Positions 19,173-28,073 are shown, counted from the first letter of the stretch. The stretch is 64,000 nt of DNA from Lachnospiraceae bacterium (GCA_910574185.1 CAJSZQ010000016.1:1-64000), one strand, 5' to 3'. The notes: generated by a model not told the origin, from the letters alone. Made by a program: numbers and translations.

Positions 19173-20161
19173 CTCTCCTTCCCCATTTCCCTTCTAAATA
19201 TGTACAGCGTCACTGCAAAGAGTCCTCCGACTGCAATCAAACAGCCCAGATAATATAGCGGACTATTCCCTGACATTTCAAAATATGCGTTCTTCAATCC
19301 CATGTAAATATGATAGAATGGATGAAAACGAATCCATTCGAGTTTAATTGGCGTGTTCGCAGACATAAATACCGGCGTCGCTGCAAAAATCGTAATCAAA
19401 AGATAAGCCAGCGTAAACTGTCGGAAGTCTTTCAGCAACAAAGCACAGATTACCCCGCTTAAAGCCATAATTATAGACAGAAACGCCGTCTGAAGCAGAA
19501 CTCCCGGCAATATCCCTGCCGTATCTGACAGGCCAACATTGAATAAAGTAAGCAAAATTGCAAAAACCAAATCAGACAAAAGAAAAACTGTTATCTTAGA
19601 CAACAAAAACCAATTTCTTTTTACCGGAAGTATAGCGCAAACCCGAATAACTCCCATATTCTTTTCCTTAAAAATCACAGCGGCAATCCCCAAAAATCCA
19701 ACGGCAATCATCTCAAAAAACAACAATTCACAGGTAATATCCCTACGCGCTTTCTGCTCCGGCGTCTGGATACCCATAATCCTGGCATTGTATTTTTCAG
19801 ACTGACGCAAAAGAGAAATTGCATAATCCGCCTTATGACATCCCGCTTTTTTCGACTCCTCAGAATAAAGAACTTGTAATTTCCCGTTACTCGCATTGAT
19901 TCCCACGCCATTATCATCCTCTAGCAGCGCTGCTTCCAGTTCTTTTTCAGAGGGAACTCTATGAACCAGCGAAGAAGCCTCCTTCTGTGTCCCCTCCGGG
20001 TCATACATATACACCTGATACATCCCGACATCCATAAATCGAATATATCCAAAATTCACATACAGAGTATAGAGAATCAAAAAACCCAGCGACATAAGGA
20101 AGAATTTCCCTGATACCATCAACCTGACATCTTTCATAAGCAATGCGCCAAAATGTTTCAT
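19169..20161 (-). CDS. ABC-2 type transporter permease (first permease)
   Basis: About 330 aa, with the same architecture as its neighbour: TM helix at the N-terminus (FFLMSLGFLILYTLYVNF), an external domain, then five helices from about residue 165. The cytoplasmic FKEKNMGVIRVCAILPVKRNWFL loop is typical of the family. The ATG overlaps the ATPase stop codon (TGATG); the codon before it is a GTG that would add one residue. With the other permease and the ATPase it should form a heterodimeric exporter. Confidence 0.88.
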   Translation of the reverse strand: MKHFGALLMKDVRLMVSGKFFLMSLGFLILYTLYVNFGYIRFMDVGMYQVYMYDPEGTQKEASSLVHRVPSEKELEAALLEDDNGVGINASNGKLQVLYSEESKKAGCHKADYAISLLRQSEKYNARIMGIQTPEQKARRDITCELLFFEMIAVGFLGIAAVIFKEKNMGVIRVCAILPVKRNWFLLSKITVFLLSDLVFAILLTLFNVGLSDTAGILPGVLLQTAFLSIIMALSGVICALLLKDFRQFTLAYLLITIFAATPVFMSANTPIKLEWIRFHPFYHIYMGLKNAYFEMSGNSPLYYLGCLIAVGGLFAVTLYIFRREMGKER

Positions 20162-21009
20162 CACGTCAGTCTCCTTCCTGTATACTGTAAAAACATGTCC
20201 TCCAGCGTAGGTTCCTGAGAATGAACGCTCACAATCTCGTCGTAAGGAAAGGAAATCCCAGACTCCAGCTGCGAAGCCGCTATAATCATTTCTTCCCGTT
20301 TCCCCTGATATAAATAGGTAATCCTAATCCTATGACTGCTGTTTTTCTCTTTTAAATTCTGAGGTGTATCAAGGGCCATAATACTTCCATTAGAGATAAA
20401 GGCCACCCGGTCGCAAAGCAAATCCGCATCCAGCATATTATGGGTAGTTAAAAATACAGTCGTACCTTTCTGCCGCTCTTCCTCAATAATCCTGCGGAAC
20501 AAAACAGCGCCGGAAGGGTCAAGGCCGCTGGTTGGTTCATCCAGAAACAACAATCTTGGATTGGTAAGAAGGACCCTCGCCATACTTACCCTCTGGCGCA
20601 TACCTTTGGAATAAGAAGAAACCGGCTTTTTAAGGAAATCTCGCTTAAATTCTAACATATCCAGTAATTCCCCAATGTCACGCAGCCGCACCGCAGGATA
20701 AAATGAAGAAAAATATTTCAAATTATCTACCGCGCTAAGATTCGCATATAAATAAGGAAATTCAAACAGAACTCCGATTTTCTGAAAAAACTCCTGCGTA
20801 TGTACCGTTGAAATATCTTGTCCAAACAAAAATACTTTTCCCCCATGACCTTTCAAAATCCCGGTCAGTATCTTTTGGGTTGTTGATTTCCCAGAGCCGT
20901 TCGGTCCCAGAAATCCGAAGATTTCCCCATCCTCCACAGTAAAATCAAGTCCATGCAGTATCTGTTTATCTTTTCCATAGGAAAAGGTTAAATCTTTAAC
21001 CTCAATCAT
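20161..21009 (-). CDS. ABC transporter ATP-binding protein
   Basis: 282-aa cytoplasmic ATPase driving the two adjacent permeases. Walker A GPNGSGKST is near residue 35, the Q-loop precedes LLEFPYLYANLSAVDNL-type sequence, the signature is SYSKGMRQRVSMARVLL, and Walker B/D-loop is LLFLDEPTSGLDPSG, followed by the H-loop TTHNM. The C-terminal 60 residues resemble the regulatory extension of ABC-2 exporter ATPases. The start codon overlaps the stop codon of the 49-aa membrane peptide upstream (ATGA). Confidence 0.95.
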   Translation of the reverse strand: MIEVKDLTFSYGKDKQILHGLDFTVEDGEIFGFLGPNGSGKSTTQKILTGILKGHGGKVFLFGQDISTVHTQEFFQKIGVLFEFPYLYANLSAVDNLKYFSSFYPAVRLRDIGELLDMLEFKRDFLKKPVSSYSKGMRQRVSMARVLLTNPRLLFLDEPTSGLDPSGAVLFRRIIEEERQKGTTVFLTTHNMLDADLLCDRVAFISNGSIMALDTPQNLKEKNSSHRIRITYLYQGKREEMIIAASQLESGISFPYDEIVSVHSQEPTLEDMFLQYTGRRLT

Positions 21010-21155
21010 TCATCTGCACCCCATTTCCCATTTTCTTTCTTATCCTCTCTGCGTTTGCTCCACCATTTCATAAACTTGATTTTAAGCGGAAGAGAAATAA
21101 CGAGAGCTACCAGAATAATCAGCCACCAATACCATTCCAAACCTAAAAAATCCAT
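21006..21155 (-). CDS. 49-aa membrane peptide, first gene of the ABC export operon
   Basis: Short ORF: a start MDFLGLEWYWWLIILV, one hydrophobic helix at about residues 9-25, then a strongly basic tail (KIKFMKWWSKRREDKK) expected in the cytoplasm. AAAGGTGGTG lies 6-8 nt before the ATG. Its TGA stop codon shares ATGA with the ATPase start, which argues strongly that it is really translated. It could be an accessory subunit of the exporter or a leader peptide tuning ATPase translation. I recognise no family. Confidence 0.75.
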   Translation of the reverse strand: MDFLGLEWYWWLIILVALVISLPLKIKFMKWWSKRREDKKENGKWGADE

Positions 21156-21483
21156 AAATTCACCACCTTTTCCAGCAAATATATTTCACTCGATAAACAG
21201 CGTAATGTCTGCATTGTATTTCGTTGAACCACGCCGAATATATTGTTGCTCCGCAAGGCGACAGAGAGTATTGACGCGGTGAGACATCGTTTCCTGACAA
21301 CACCGCATCGCCTCATATCCTCCGCCTTACAAGCTGAAAATTTATCCTGCGTGAAACGTATCGGCAATTCGTGTGGGTTATACGAGATATCATACAGACG
21401 CCACACTGTATCGAGGTTGTTAAAATAAGTTTAGGAAATTGAAATGAAATCAGTGTAAGATAACAGTGAAATTGGTGTGAAAT
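21156..21483. other. Gap between the kinase and ABC operon
   Basis: The 87-codon minus-strand ORF here (21143-21406) overlaps the real 49-aa gene out of frame and has no ribosome binding site, so I do not call it. The stretch 21240-21420 has the compositional look of an intergenic repeat. It should hold the ABC operon promoter, which I could not place firmly. Confidence 0.4.
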
Positions 21484-22560
21484 TTAATTGACTGACGGAA
21501 CCGTAAAAAAGAATTGTACGCCATCCGATTGATTCTCTACTCCATATTCCAAGTTTTGCATAGATAAAATCTGTGCAACAATGGCGAGGCCCAGTCCGGA
21601 ACCGCTATATTGAGAATAACGTTCCCTGTGGAATTTTGTCCATATTTTTGACAGGTTCTCCTCCCGAATAACCGGCCCCTGATTATAAATGAAAAAACGC
21701 CAGATTCCTTCCTGTTCTGTTAGAGACAGTCTTAAAACACCGCCCGGTTTTACGTTCTTCTTTGCATTAACAATCAGATTATCCAGCACCTGCTCCATAC
21801 GCGCTCTATCCGTATATACATCAATTTCATGTTCCGGCAGTTCATATTGTAATTCATAACAGGCATCTGGAACGTCAATCAGCAGCCGCCCGGCAATACT
21901 TTCCAAAAATTCTACAAAATCAAACCTTTCTGGAGTAAGCTTCATAATCCCGGATTCCAAAGCAGACAAATCCAACAAAATTGTGATTAATTCACTCATT
22001 CGTTCTGTCTCTGCAATGATAATCTCCGAATATTTCTGCCTTTTATCCTCCTCAGTCTCATCCTGTAAGCCCTCGGCATAAGCTCGTATTACCCCCAGAG
22101 GAGTCTTCATCTCATGGGAAATTCTGTCTGCCAGCTCTTTGCGCTCGGCCAGCAACCGCCGCTCTTTCTCCACATCCTTTGCAAGCTGCATGTTAGCTGT
22201 TTCCAGCTCTGCAAGAGTCTGCTGCAAATTTTCAGCCATTAATCCCAGACTTGCGGACAATTCTCCAAATTCATCATTTGTGGAAATAACACAGGGTGAA
22301 GAAAAATCCAGATTTGCCATCTCATGCGCCGCCCGGCTCAGTTCAGAAACAGGCTTAGAAATGAAGCGTCCCATTAAGAAATCAACACAGAGAGTAAGAA
22401 GGATGATAAAAGCTATCCATAAAAGAAATGAAACATCCGAGTTTACTCTTATATTTATCAAAATAACATATGAAAAAATGAGAAAAACACCAGCCAGTTT
22501 TGTGATAAATAATATTTTCTTCCGAACAGTGCGGAATGTCAAATGTTCTTCTAATCTCAT
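21484..22560 (-). CDS. Sensor histidine kinase with HAMP domain
   Basis: 358-aa membrane kinase. Two closely spaced TM helices at about residues 15-37 and 43-62 leave almost no extracellular loop, so sensing is probably within or at the membrane, as in intramembrane-sensing kinases next to ABC exporters. HAMP covers about 63-115 (GRFISKPVSELSRAAHEM), then coiled coil, and HisKA has RISHEMKTPLG with His near 150. The ATPase domain has DNLIVNAKKN and SGSGLGLAIVAQIL. It overlaps its regulator by 4 bp. The ABC export operon 330 bp downstream is a plausible target or partner. Confidence 0.94.
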   Translation of the reverse strand: MRLEEHLTFRTVRKKILFITKLAGVFLIFSYVILINIRVNSDVSFLLWIAFIILLTLCVDFLMGRFISKPVSELSRAAHEMANLDFSSPCVISTNDEFGELSASLGLMAENLQQTLAELETANMQLAKDVEKERRLLAERKELADRISHEMKTPLGVIRAYAEGLQDETEEDKRQKYSEIIIAETERMSELITILLDLSALESGIMKLTPERFDFVEFLESIAGRLLIDVPDACYELQYELPEHEIDVYTDRARMEQVLDNLIVNAKKNVKPGGVLRLSLTEQEGIWRFFIYNQGPVIREENLSKIWTKFHRERYSQYSGSGLGLAIVAQILSMQNLEYGVENQSDGVQFFFTVPSVN

Positions 22561-23225
22561 ACTTTCACCTCAAACTTATAACCGGAACGAATCAGTGTAA
22601 CGATATGTTTCCCTTCGCCGTTTAATTTATGCCGCAGTGTTTTGATATGGGTATCAACTGTCCGGCTAATTCCCTCGAAATCATATCCCCAAATCCTGTC
22701 AAGCAGCTGCTCTCGCGTAAAAACCCGCCCAGGATTCATCATAAAAAAATAAAGCAGCTCATATTCTTTGTGGGTAAGCGTAATTTCCTCCCCATCAACA
22801 AATACCTTGTGGGAGGAGGGAGTCAGACTGATTTTCCCTGCGCTCAGCACCTCCCTCGGCTCGAATGAAGAACGTCGAAGCAGGGCGTTGACCTTGGCCA
22901 AAAGAACTTTCGGACTGAATGGCTTGGTTGTATAATCGTCTGCGCCGCATTCATATCCCTTCAGCTTGTCGCTTTCCTCCGCTCTGGCTGTCAACATGAT
23001 AATCGGCATACTGCTCATCTCTCTTGCCACCTTGCAGACAGAAAATCCGTCTATATGCGGTATCATAATATCTAATATCATCAAATCCACAGGATTACTT
23101 TTCAAGAGCATCAAAGCATCTACGCCGTCTTCTGCAGTATAACAGATATGACCGCTCTTTTTCATATATGCAGCAATAATATTCCGCATGTTTTCTTCAT
23201 CTTCAACGATTAAAATGTTAGCCAT
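22557..23225 (-). CDS. OmpR-family response regulator
   Basis: 222 aa. The receiver has acidic E8-D9-E10, phosphoacceptor Asp52 (LMILDIMIP) and TKPF. The winged helix has LTHKEYELLYFFMMNPGRVF and VDTHIKTLRHKLNG. It overlaps the kinase start by 4 bp (ATGA), giving a coupled regulator-kinase pair. It probably controls the neighbouring ABC operon, by analogy with BceRS-type modules; that is inference. Confidence 0.95.
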   Translation of the reverse strand: MANILIVEDEENMRNIIAAYMKKSGHICYTAEDGVDALMLLKSNPVDLMILDIMIPHIDGFSVCKVAREMSSMPIIMLTARAEESDKLKGYECGADDYTTKPFSPKVLLAKVNALLRRSSFEPREVLSAGKISLTPSSHKVFVDGEEITLTHKEYELLYFFMMNPGRVFTREQLLDRIWGYDFEGISRTVDTHIKTLRHKLNGEGKHIVTLIRSGYKFEVKV

Positions 23226-23338
23226 AGATTATTTTACATCCTCCTTAGACTTCTTCACAGCTTATTCAAGATAATACCGCATATTCGTTTTCTTTGATTT
23301 CCCGAATTTGGTAATCCATACTCATATAATTTCAAACA

Positions 23339-23818
23339 TCAAAGAATAAAATTAACCACTCCATATATCAAATGACAAATTGTAAAAATGAAAATTGGCA
23401 ATACTGCTATTTTATTTTTTCTATCAATAGCAAAAAGCATAAATGCCAAACATGGAAAAACCGTCAGCCCCAATATAATAACCTTATTCGTAATACCAGC
23501 ATAATAACCTGCCCAGCTTGCAAAATATAATAAACAGCAAATTATCACAGCAGCAATCCAAGGCGTCATATGAATTTTTCCATTTTTTCTATTTACGAAG
23601 AGACACAACGCAACAACCATCCATACCTGGCAAACGGAAGCTATGGTGTCAGCCACATCTGTAACTGAATCTGCCCTAAGCACATCATTAGGAGCCGGAA
23701 TAGTAAACCATGCAAAATTAGGTATCATTATAATCAAAAATAATAAGACTCCGTAAATATCGAAACTCAACTTATAATCTTTCAGCACTAAATCTACTCC
23801 TTTATTTCTTCTTTCCAT
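23339..23818 (-). CDS. Small multi-pass membrane protein, unknown
   Basis: 159 aa with about five hydrophobic helices (IYGVLLFLIIMIPNFAWF; VCQVWMVVALCLFV; WIAAVIICCLLYFASWAGYY; VIILGLTVFPCLAFMLF; IFIFTICHLIYGVVNF). There are no enzymatic motifs. It stands alone between the two-component pair and the accessory strip, with a modest AGGAAG upstream of the ATG. I do not recognise a family beyond a generic conserved membrane protein of Clostridia. Confidence 0.65.
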   Translation of the reverse strand: MERRNKGVDLVLKDYKLSFDIYGVLLFLIIMIPNFAWFTIPAPNDVLRADSVTDVADTIASVCQVWMVVALCLFVNRKNGKIHMTPWIAAVIICCLLYFASWAGYYAGITNKVIILGLTVFPCLAFMLFAIDRKNKIAVLPIFIFTICHLIYGVVNFIL

Positions 23819-23963
23819 AAAGAGTACATCTTCCTATCAATTATTTCTCTATTTTTGACAGCGTTACTTCTCAACGTTCCCTAATGAACAAAAGCAGCGG
23901 ATTCACTTTTCCAATTTCATTTTCATACCTGAAAATCAGCAAAGTTTTTCTTATGCCGTCAAT

Positions 23964-24620
23964 TTAATTTGGACATATTTTATTATAAATTTGATTTATA
24001 GTTTCAATATATACAACAAAAGATGGATGAGTGTAATCATTTCTTCGCAAATACAGATTCTTCTTCTCAAGATATGTATCTCTCACTTCATTCCATAAAA
24101 AATTAGACTTTATAGCTTTTACCTTTTGTTCCAGTTGTCTTGAATCCGGAATTTCATTCCAATAATACCTGTCTAAATTAACAAAACCTGTTTTTTCATG
24201 AATCAGCCTGTGCCAACAGTCATTATATTCACAAGTTATGGCAAGGTCAATGCTAAATGCTGTTTTATTTCCCTGCTTAAAAATCATATCTCCTGCAGTC
24301 AATACAGATTTTGAATCTTGACAGTCGCTCCATCCATTTGCATTGAGAACACCGTTAAACTGTTTGCGGATATATTCTTTTATCTCGCAGCCGTCTTTAA
24401 TATCAACCGATTTCGTACGAATAATACAAATATTATAATCTAAATCTACCGGATGATTAGCATTCTGTGTTATAAGATTTTTAGCTCCGCTTCCAACGAG
24501 GCATGCCTTCACTGTCATGACAGAATCACGATTAATACTTTGAACTAATTGATTGACGATATTGGGACAAGTTCTTTTCAAGTGCTTCAAGAGCTCCTTG
24601 TCTTGAATATAATGATACAT
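23964..24620 (-). CDS. Putative nucleotidyltransferase-fold protein
   Basis: About 218 aa from the ATG at 24620 (MYHYIQDKELL), which has a perfect AAGGAGGATTTT; the longer frame lacks a site. The segment VKACLVGSGAKNLITQNANHP, then VDLDYNICII, has the GS...DxD pattern of the polymerase-beta nucleotidyltransferase fold, with a further acid in FSIDLAITCE, a third-carboxylate position. Antibiotic nucleotidyltransferases and MNT toxins/antitoxins share this fold; the role here is unknown. It is at the start of the accessory strip. Confidence 0.6.
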   Translation of the reverse strand: MYHYIQDKELLKHLKRTCPNIVNQLVQSINRDSVMTVKACLVGSGAKNLITQNANHPVDLDYNICIIRTKSVDIKDGCEIKEYIRKQFNGVLNANGWSDCQDSKSVLTAGDMIFKQGNKTAFSIDLAITCEYNDCWHRLIHEKTGFVNLDRYYWNEIPDSRQLEQKVKAIKSNFLWNEVRDTYLEKKNLYLRRNDYTHPSFVVYIETINQIYNKICPN

Positions 24621-24650
24621 AAAATCCTCCTTCTCGCCCATGCCGCCCAT

Positions 24651-24788
24651 ACAATTTTAAAACTGTATCATTGTAGAATATCATACTTTTTATTTTTGTC
24701 AATTACTAATTAATTTAAAAAGATTAAAGCTCTATTTTACTAACACTTTTTCAATTTCCGATTTTCCAGTATGTCAAATTGGAAGTTA
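24651..24788. other. A/T-rich gap
   Basis: No gene; it probably carries the promoter of the nucleotidyltransferase-like gene. Confidence 0.4.
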
Positions 24789-24959
24789 TTAACTCAAAAC
24801 AGAAGCGACCGCTGCAATCATACAGACAATAATTACACCACAGCCAAACACCCGTATTACCTTTTTTAATTGTTTATTTCCCTTTAATACTTTATCTATA
24901 TTTTCTGAAAATAGTGCTAATACAACACCAATTATTATTGGTATCAAATACATCCACAT
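24789..24959 (-). CDS. 56-aa single- or two-helix membrane protein
   Basis: Small ORF MWMYLIPIIIGVVLALF..., with hydrophobic stretches at residues 3-16 and 36-54 separated by basic NKQLKKVIR. A weak AGGTGG lies upstream. It starts immediately after a relaxase remnant whose frame almost runs into it. There is no recognised family; coding is likely but not proven. Confidence 0.45.
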   Translation of the reverse strand: MWMYLIPIIIGVVLALFSENIDKVLKGNKQLKKVIRVFGCGVIIVCMIAAVASVLS

Positions 24960-24961
24960 TC

Positions 24962-25135
24962 GTATTCCACCTGCCCTTTCAGCTCACTCTGCTTCTCATA
25001 CAAATCATTCCGCTCTTTGCAAAGTTCTTTCATGTGCTCTAACTGCGCCCGTACCCCCTCTCGACAATCCGGCTCATCTTCTTGTATTCCCCGGTTAAAT
25101 TGCGGATTGTATTGTTATTCGTCTTAATCTGCTCC
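24962..25135 (-). pseudogene. Relaxase C-terminal fragment (copy 1), frameshifted
   Basis: In two frames the minus strand encodes NNNTIRNLTGEYKK and then EPDCREGVRAQLEHMKELC with KERNDLYEKQ, the charged C-terminal end of a conjugative-element relaxase. A frameshift separates the parts. A second degraded copy lies at 30204-30345. Confidence 0.6.
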
Positions 25136-25142
25136 GTTTGCC

Positions 25143-25320
25143 GCCCCTATGCTTTCCTTTTCTGCTGTTTCAGTTTAAACCGCCGCTGTCTTTCTGCTTT
25201 CCGTTGTTCCCGGTTCACTGTCTTACGTTCAGTTTTCAACTGCCCTGCTGTAATTTCATAGCCTTTGAGTTCGACGCCAAATGTAACTTTACATATCGAA
25301 ACATGATAATCTCACTCTGT
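25143..25320 (-). pseudogene. Decayed internally deleted copy of yjdF
   Basis: The minus strand carries VKVTFGVELKGYE followed directly by GQLKTERKTVNREQRKAE and KLKQQKRKA then a stop codon, matching the intact YjdF-like protein at 27091-27507 but lacking its middle. The next sequence is the relaxase fragment. Confidence 0.6.
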
Positions 25321-25535
25321 ATTGCATATCGTAAACGAAAATAAAAATGGCGGTATAGTCAAGAAAATGAGGGTAATCTATGTTTTTTAGAAAATGTAAG
25401 GCTTCAGTACCATCCATTTTTAGGTCTTGGGATAAATCATAATAGGGGTAGCCTCTTCTTTAAGCTGCTTTCATAAGCTTCATAAAAGTCCAGTGAATCC
25501 ATATGCTAATCAGAGAAACCTAAAATCTGTGTTCA
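25321..25535. other. Gap without recognisable gene
   Basis: About 215 bp of A/T-rich sequence; no ORF, repeat or RNA recognised. Confidence 0.4.
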
Positions 25536-25943
25536 TTAGCGGCCATTCTCCTTTTCACACCATTTTGCAATCGCTTCAACCAATTCAAGCGGCAGGGGCT
25601 TATCATAAGGAAGCTGTATGGCTCCTTTGCTTGTCTTATATTCCTTAAGCCTGTCTGCAAATGCCTCCACCGCTTCAGGACCAGGATACAATCCTATATG
25701 CTTTTTAAATGATGCAAACTGAATCAGGTTACGTTTTTTCCAATAAGTCGGCATACTCCATGATATCTTTTCCATGGCGTCCGGTATTGCAGATTTTATT
25801 GTGTTATTTATCTGCCGCAAAAAGGGCTGCGCTTGCTCTGGCTGGCGTTCTATATATTCTTCAATTGTCTTCGGTGCTTCGCCGCAGTAGTGCTCCTGAT
25901 TTGTATTCTTAAATGTACGACCGCATTTTGGACATTTCCACAC
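25536..25943 (-). CDS. DUF1801 / YdhG-like protein with N-terminal zinc ribbon
   Basis: 135-aa cytoplasmic protein. An N-terminal CPKCGRTFKNTNQEHYC has the spacing of a small zinc-binding knuckle. The DUF1801 domain follows: TIEEYIERQPEQAQPFLRQ, then AMEKISWSMPTYWKKRNLIQFASFKKHIGLYPG. The family includes YdhG, linked to iron delivery, and many stress-associated proteins; no reaction is established for this branch. It is 20 bp upstream of a DUF2200 gene on the other side (order DUF2200 then DUF1801), so the two are probably co-transcribed. Confidence 0.85.
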   Translation of the reverse strand: MWKCPKCGRTFKNTNQEHYCGEAPKTIEEYIERQPEQAQPFLRQINNTIKSAIPDAMEKISWSMPTYWKKRNLIQFASFKKHIGLYPGPEAVEAFADRLKEYKTSKGAIQLPYDKPLPLELVEAIAKWCEKENGR

Positions 25944-25965
25944 TCTTGTTCACCTCTTTTTCTGC

Positions 25966-26316
25966 TTATCTATGGAGAATTTTATCCATGGATTTACCTT
26001 TTGCCAGTTCATCAATCAGTTTATCCAGATATCTGATTTCCTGCATCAATGGCTCCTCAATTGTTTCTACGCGTACCCCGCAGACCACACCTTTGATAGA
26101 TTTCCTGTTCGGATTTGCAAGCGGTGCATTTTGAAAAAAATCACCATAAGTAACCGGACTATTAAGGGCCTTTTCTATTTCTTCCGTACTATACCCGGTC
26201 AGCCAGCAAATTACTTCATTCACTTCATCTAACGTCCGTCCCTTCTTTTCTGCTTTGGCAGTAAGCAGCGGATATATTTTCGCAAAACTCATTGCATACA
26301 CTTTTTCATTGTTCAT
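25966..26316 (-). CDS. DUF2200 family protein
   Basis: About 116 aa from ATG 26316 ([18 protein letters not shown]). The whole length matches DUF2200: [19 protein letters not shown], then [30 protein letters not shown] and [18 protein letters not shown]. The function of the family is unknown; it is common in Firmicutes and often sits beside DUF1801 genes, as here. The upstream frame extends eight codons, but GGAAGA fits the chosen ATG better. Confidence 0.88.
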   Translation of the reverse strand: MNNEKVYAMSFAKIYPLLTAKAEKKGRTLDEVNEVICWLTGYSTEEIEKALNSPVTYGDFFQNAPLANPNRKSIKGVVCGVRVETIEEPLMQEIRYLDKLIDELAKGKSMDKILHR

Positions 26317-26528
26317 ATCTTCCTTCTCCTCTATTTCCAATACGATGCATCTGCGTCATTTCCTTTTTCAAACCAGAACTTTCGCAGCCAGAATCCGCTG
26401 AAAAAATAAAGTATATCAGAACCGGGGCTTCCAGATATGCTCCATCTACCCTATAATCAACGATATCACATTCAACCGGCTCTTGCAGTGGTTTAAAATC
26501 ATTGTATCCCCTTCTGCTCCTGGTCCTC
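26317..26528 (-). pseudogene. Unrecognised ORF remnant between crcB and DUF2200
   Basis: The frame that begins inside crcB continues as GYNDFKPLQEPVECDIVDYR and VDGAYLEAPVLIYFIF. This part looks like real protein sequence but has no start of its own, so it is probably the stub of a displaced gene. Confidence 0.35.
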
Positions 26529-26900
26529 TTATCCCTTTCCAACAATTCCCTGGCCTGCAAATATAGCCAATACCCCAAGCAAAACACTAAGTACGGTATA
26601 AATGACTGCCAGATGTATCTTTCCATCTTTCATCAGGTCTGCCGTCTCCAATGCAAAGGAAGAAAATGTAGTGAAGCCTCCACATATCCCAACCTTTAGA
26701 AATAATATGGTTCTGGAATCCAGGGAATCTGTTTTTATTGCCAATGCAGCAATAATTCCAATCAGAAAAGAACCTGCTATATTTATCATTAATGTTTTTA
26801 TGGGAAATTCACATCCTTCTTTCAACGGAATCATTCCTATTAAATATCTGCAGACCGTCCCTATAAATCCGCCAATCCCAACAACGATACAATTTATCAT
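26529..26900 (-). CDS. crcB: Fluoride exporter CrcB/Fluc
   Basis: Small four-helix fluoride channel of the inner membrane, working as a dual-topology or heteromeric dimer. From the ATG at 26900 (MINCIVVGIGGFIGTVCRY) it is 123 aa, the usual size. Family residues: the G-G-x-x-G and R-Y pair in helix 1, then NIAGSFLIG, GICGGFTTFSSF (the Phe-box and sodium-site region) and GVLAIFAGQGI. I found no fluoride riboswitch in the 150 bp upstream. One copy only is visible. Confidence 0.93.
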   Translation of the reverse strand: MINCIVVGIGGFIGTVCRYLIGMIPLKEGCEFPIKTLMINIAGSFLIGIIAALAIKTDSLDSRTILFLKVGICGGFTTFSSFALETADLMKDGKIHLAVIYTVLSVLLGVLAIFAGQGIVGKG

Positions 26901-27090
26901 GACAAACACCCTTTTCCAACTCTTTTGTTGCATCATAAGCCATATTTACAACACCAGTCATTTTATATTCTATATAAGCTATTCATTTGGAATTACGCTC
27001 CCAGCCCAAAAAGCTCTGTCGTGTATTTCCATGGAGCTTCAATATGTGTTTGTTCTACTAACTTCCAAACAGAACAAAATATTTTATGTA

Positions 27091-27507
27091 TTACCTGCCC
27101 CTATGCTTCTCTTTCTTTTTTTGTTGCTTCAATTCAAACTGCCGCTGTTTCTCTGCTTCCCGCTGTTCCCGGCTCACAGTCTTGCGCTCAGTTTTCATCT
27201 GCTCCTGCTGTAATTTCAAAGCCTGTTGCGATTTTGTTCCTATCCCGGTATTCTGTACCTGTTTCCGCACTTCACGCTGTACCCGTTTTGGATTGCGCCC
27301 TGTTTCTTTTACATCAGTTGCCACAGCCGGACTAAATCGCAGCCGATAGTAATTTTTCAGGACGAAATCATATACCTCATAGTCTTTCGGTTCTGCCCCA
27401 AACGTAACCTTACACACAGACAGCTTTCCCTCTGACACACGTTCAAAAATCCCTATCCAAAATGGTTCCTCAAAAAATACTGTCAACTTCCCCGATACTT
27501 TGTCCAT
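27091..27507 (-). CDS. yjdF: YjdF family protein (DUF2992)
   Basis: 138 aa. N-terminal beta-rich DUF2992 part: GKLTVFFEEPFWIGIFERV, then KLSVCKVTFGAEPKDYEVYD and NYYRLRFSPAV. The C-terminal third is a very basic, glutamine-rich coiled tail (QQEQMKTERKTVSREQREAE) ending KKKEKHRGR. The family is associated with the yjdF RNA motif that senses aza-aromatic compounds; the protein's own activity is unknown. TAAGGAGGAATTGTC precedes the ATG. A deleted copy lies at 25143-25320. Confidence 0.88.
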   Translation of the reverse strand: MDKVSGKLTVFFEEPFWIGIFERVSEGKLSVCKVTFGAEPKDYEVYDFVLKNYYRLRFSPAVATDVKETGRNPKRVQREVRKQVQNTGIGTKSQQALKLQQEQMKTERKTVSREQREAEKQRQFELKQQKKKEKHRGR

Positions 27508-27640
27508 GACAATTCCTCCTTAAAATGATTGTAATAAACAAAGAATGGACGACCCTAAGGAGGGAGGGCTACTTACACCAAAATGGTGCGACTGGACTAC
27601 CTACCAGTTCTGCAAGATTGCCTTGCGTTGTGTTTTTATC
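27508..27640 (-). promoter_or_regulatory. Candidate yjdF-type riboswitch leader
   Basis: The minus-strand leader has GTAGCCCTCC/CTTAGGGTCGTC, a C-rich hairpin, and ACTGGTAGGTAGTCCAGT (around 27590-27607), upstream of a yjdF-family gene. Location and structure fit the yjdF motif, but I could not verify the consensus from memory. Confidence 0.4.
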
Positions 27641-27719
27641 TTTGCCCCTATATATTACCACATAACCGTTTATTTTAGAAGAAAAATGTGGCATTCACTT
27701 AATAGTGCGAACTGCCACA

Positions 27720-27958
27720 GTTACAGTTCACAGGTCATTTGGTAAACAGCGGGTTGAATCAGGAGCATGTCTCTGAGCAGACAATTCAGGAGTGTTTTTA
27801 ATGAAATTGAAATAGCAGCTTATGCAAACTTAGGCGCGAAAGCTTTCCTGAGCGGCTTAGTCTGCGTTAGCTGCCAGTTCAATGGAATGTTACTCCGTCT
27901 GCTCAAAGACATGCTCCTGATTCAATCCGCGTCCGGCAGGCGATGTGCGAACAGTAAC
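27720..27958. repeat. Long-hairpin repeat, copy A (about 239 bp)
   Basis: The ends are inverted: GTTACAGTTCACA and, in complement, GTTACTGTTCGCA. The whole unit folds on itself: GTTGAATCAGGAGCATGTCT pairs with AGACATGCTCCTGATTCAA, and the inner GCAGCTTATGCA with TGCGTTAGCTGC. Copy B at 59193-59432 is about 90% identical. It contains no ORF of its own. Confidence 0.9.
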
Positions 27959-28073
27959 CTGCCACATTACCACATTTTTCTTATCCGAATTAACTTACAT
28001 TGCGCTAGCACCATGTTCAAATCATTACTAAGAAAAAAACATTCTGCCTTTCTTGGAGACGAAAATCTGATGC

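Noticed and set aside
21143..21406. 87-codon minus-strand ORF before the ABC operon
   Set aside because: No ribosome binding site and overlaps the well-supported 49-aa gene out of frame; probably an intergenic repeat.
26937..27090. Fluoride riboswitch before crcB
   Set aside because: I looked for the conserved fluoride aptamer blocks and did not find them.
27545..27745. Plus-strand 66-codon ORF next to yjdF
   Set aside because: Antisense to the yjdF leader; no coding features.
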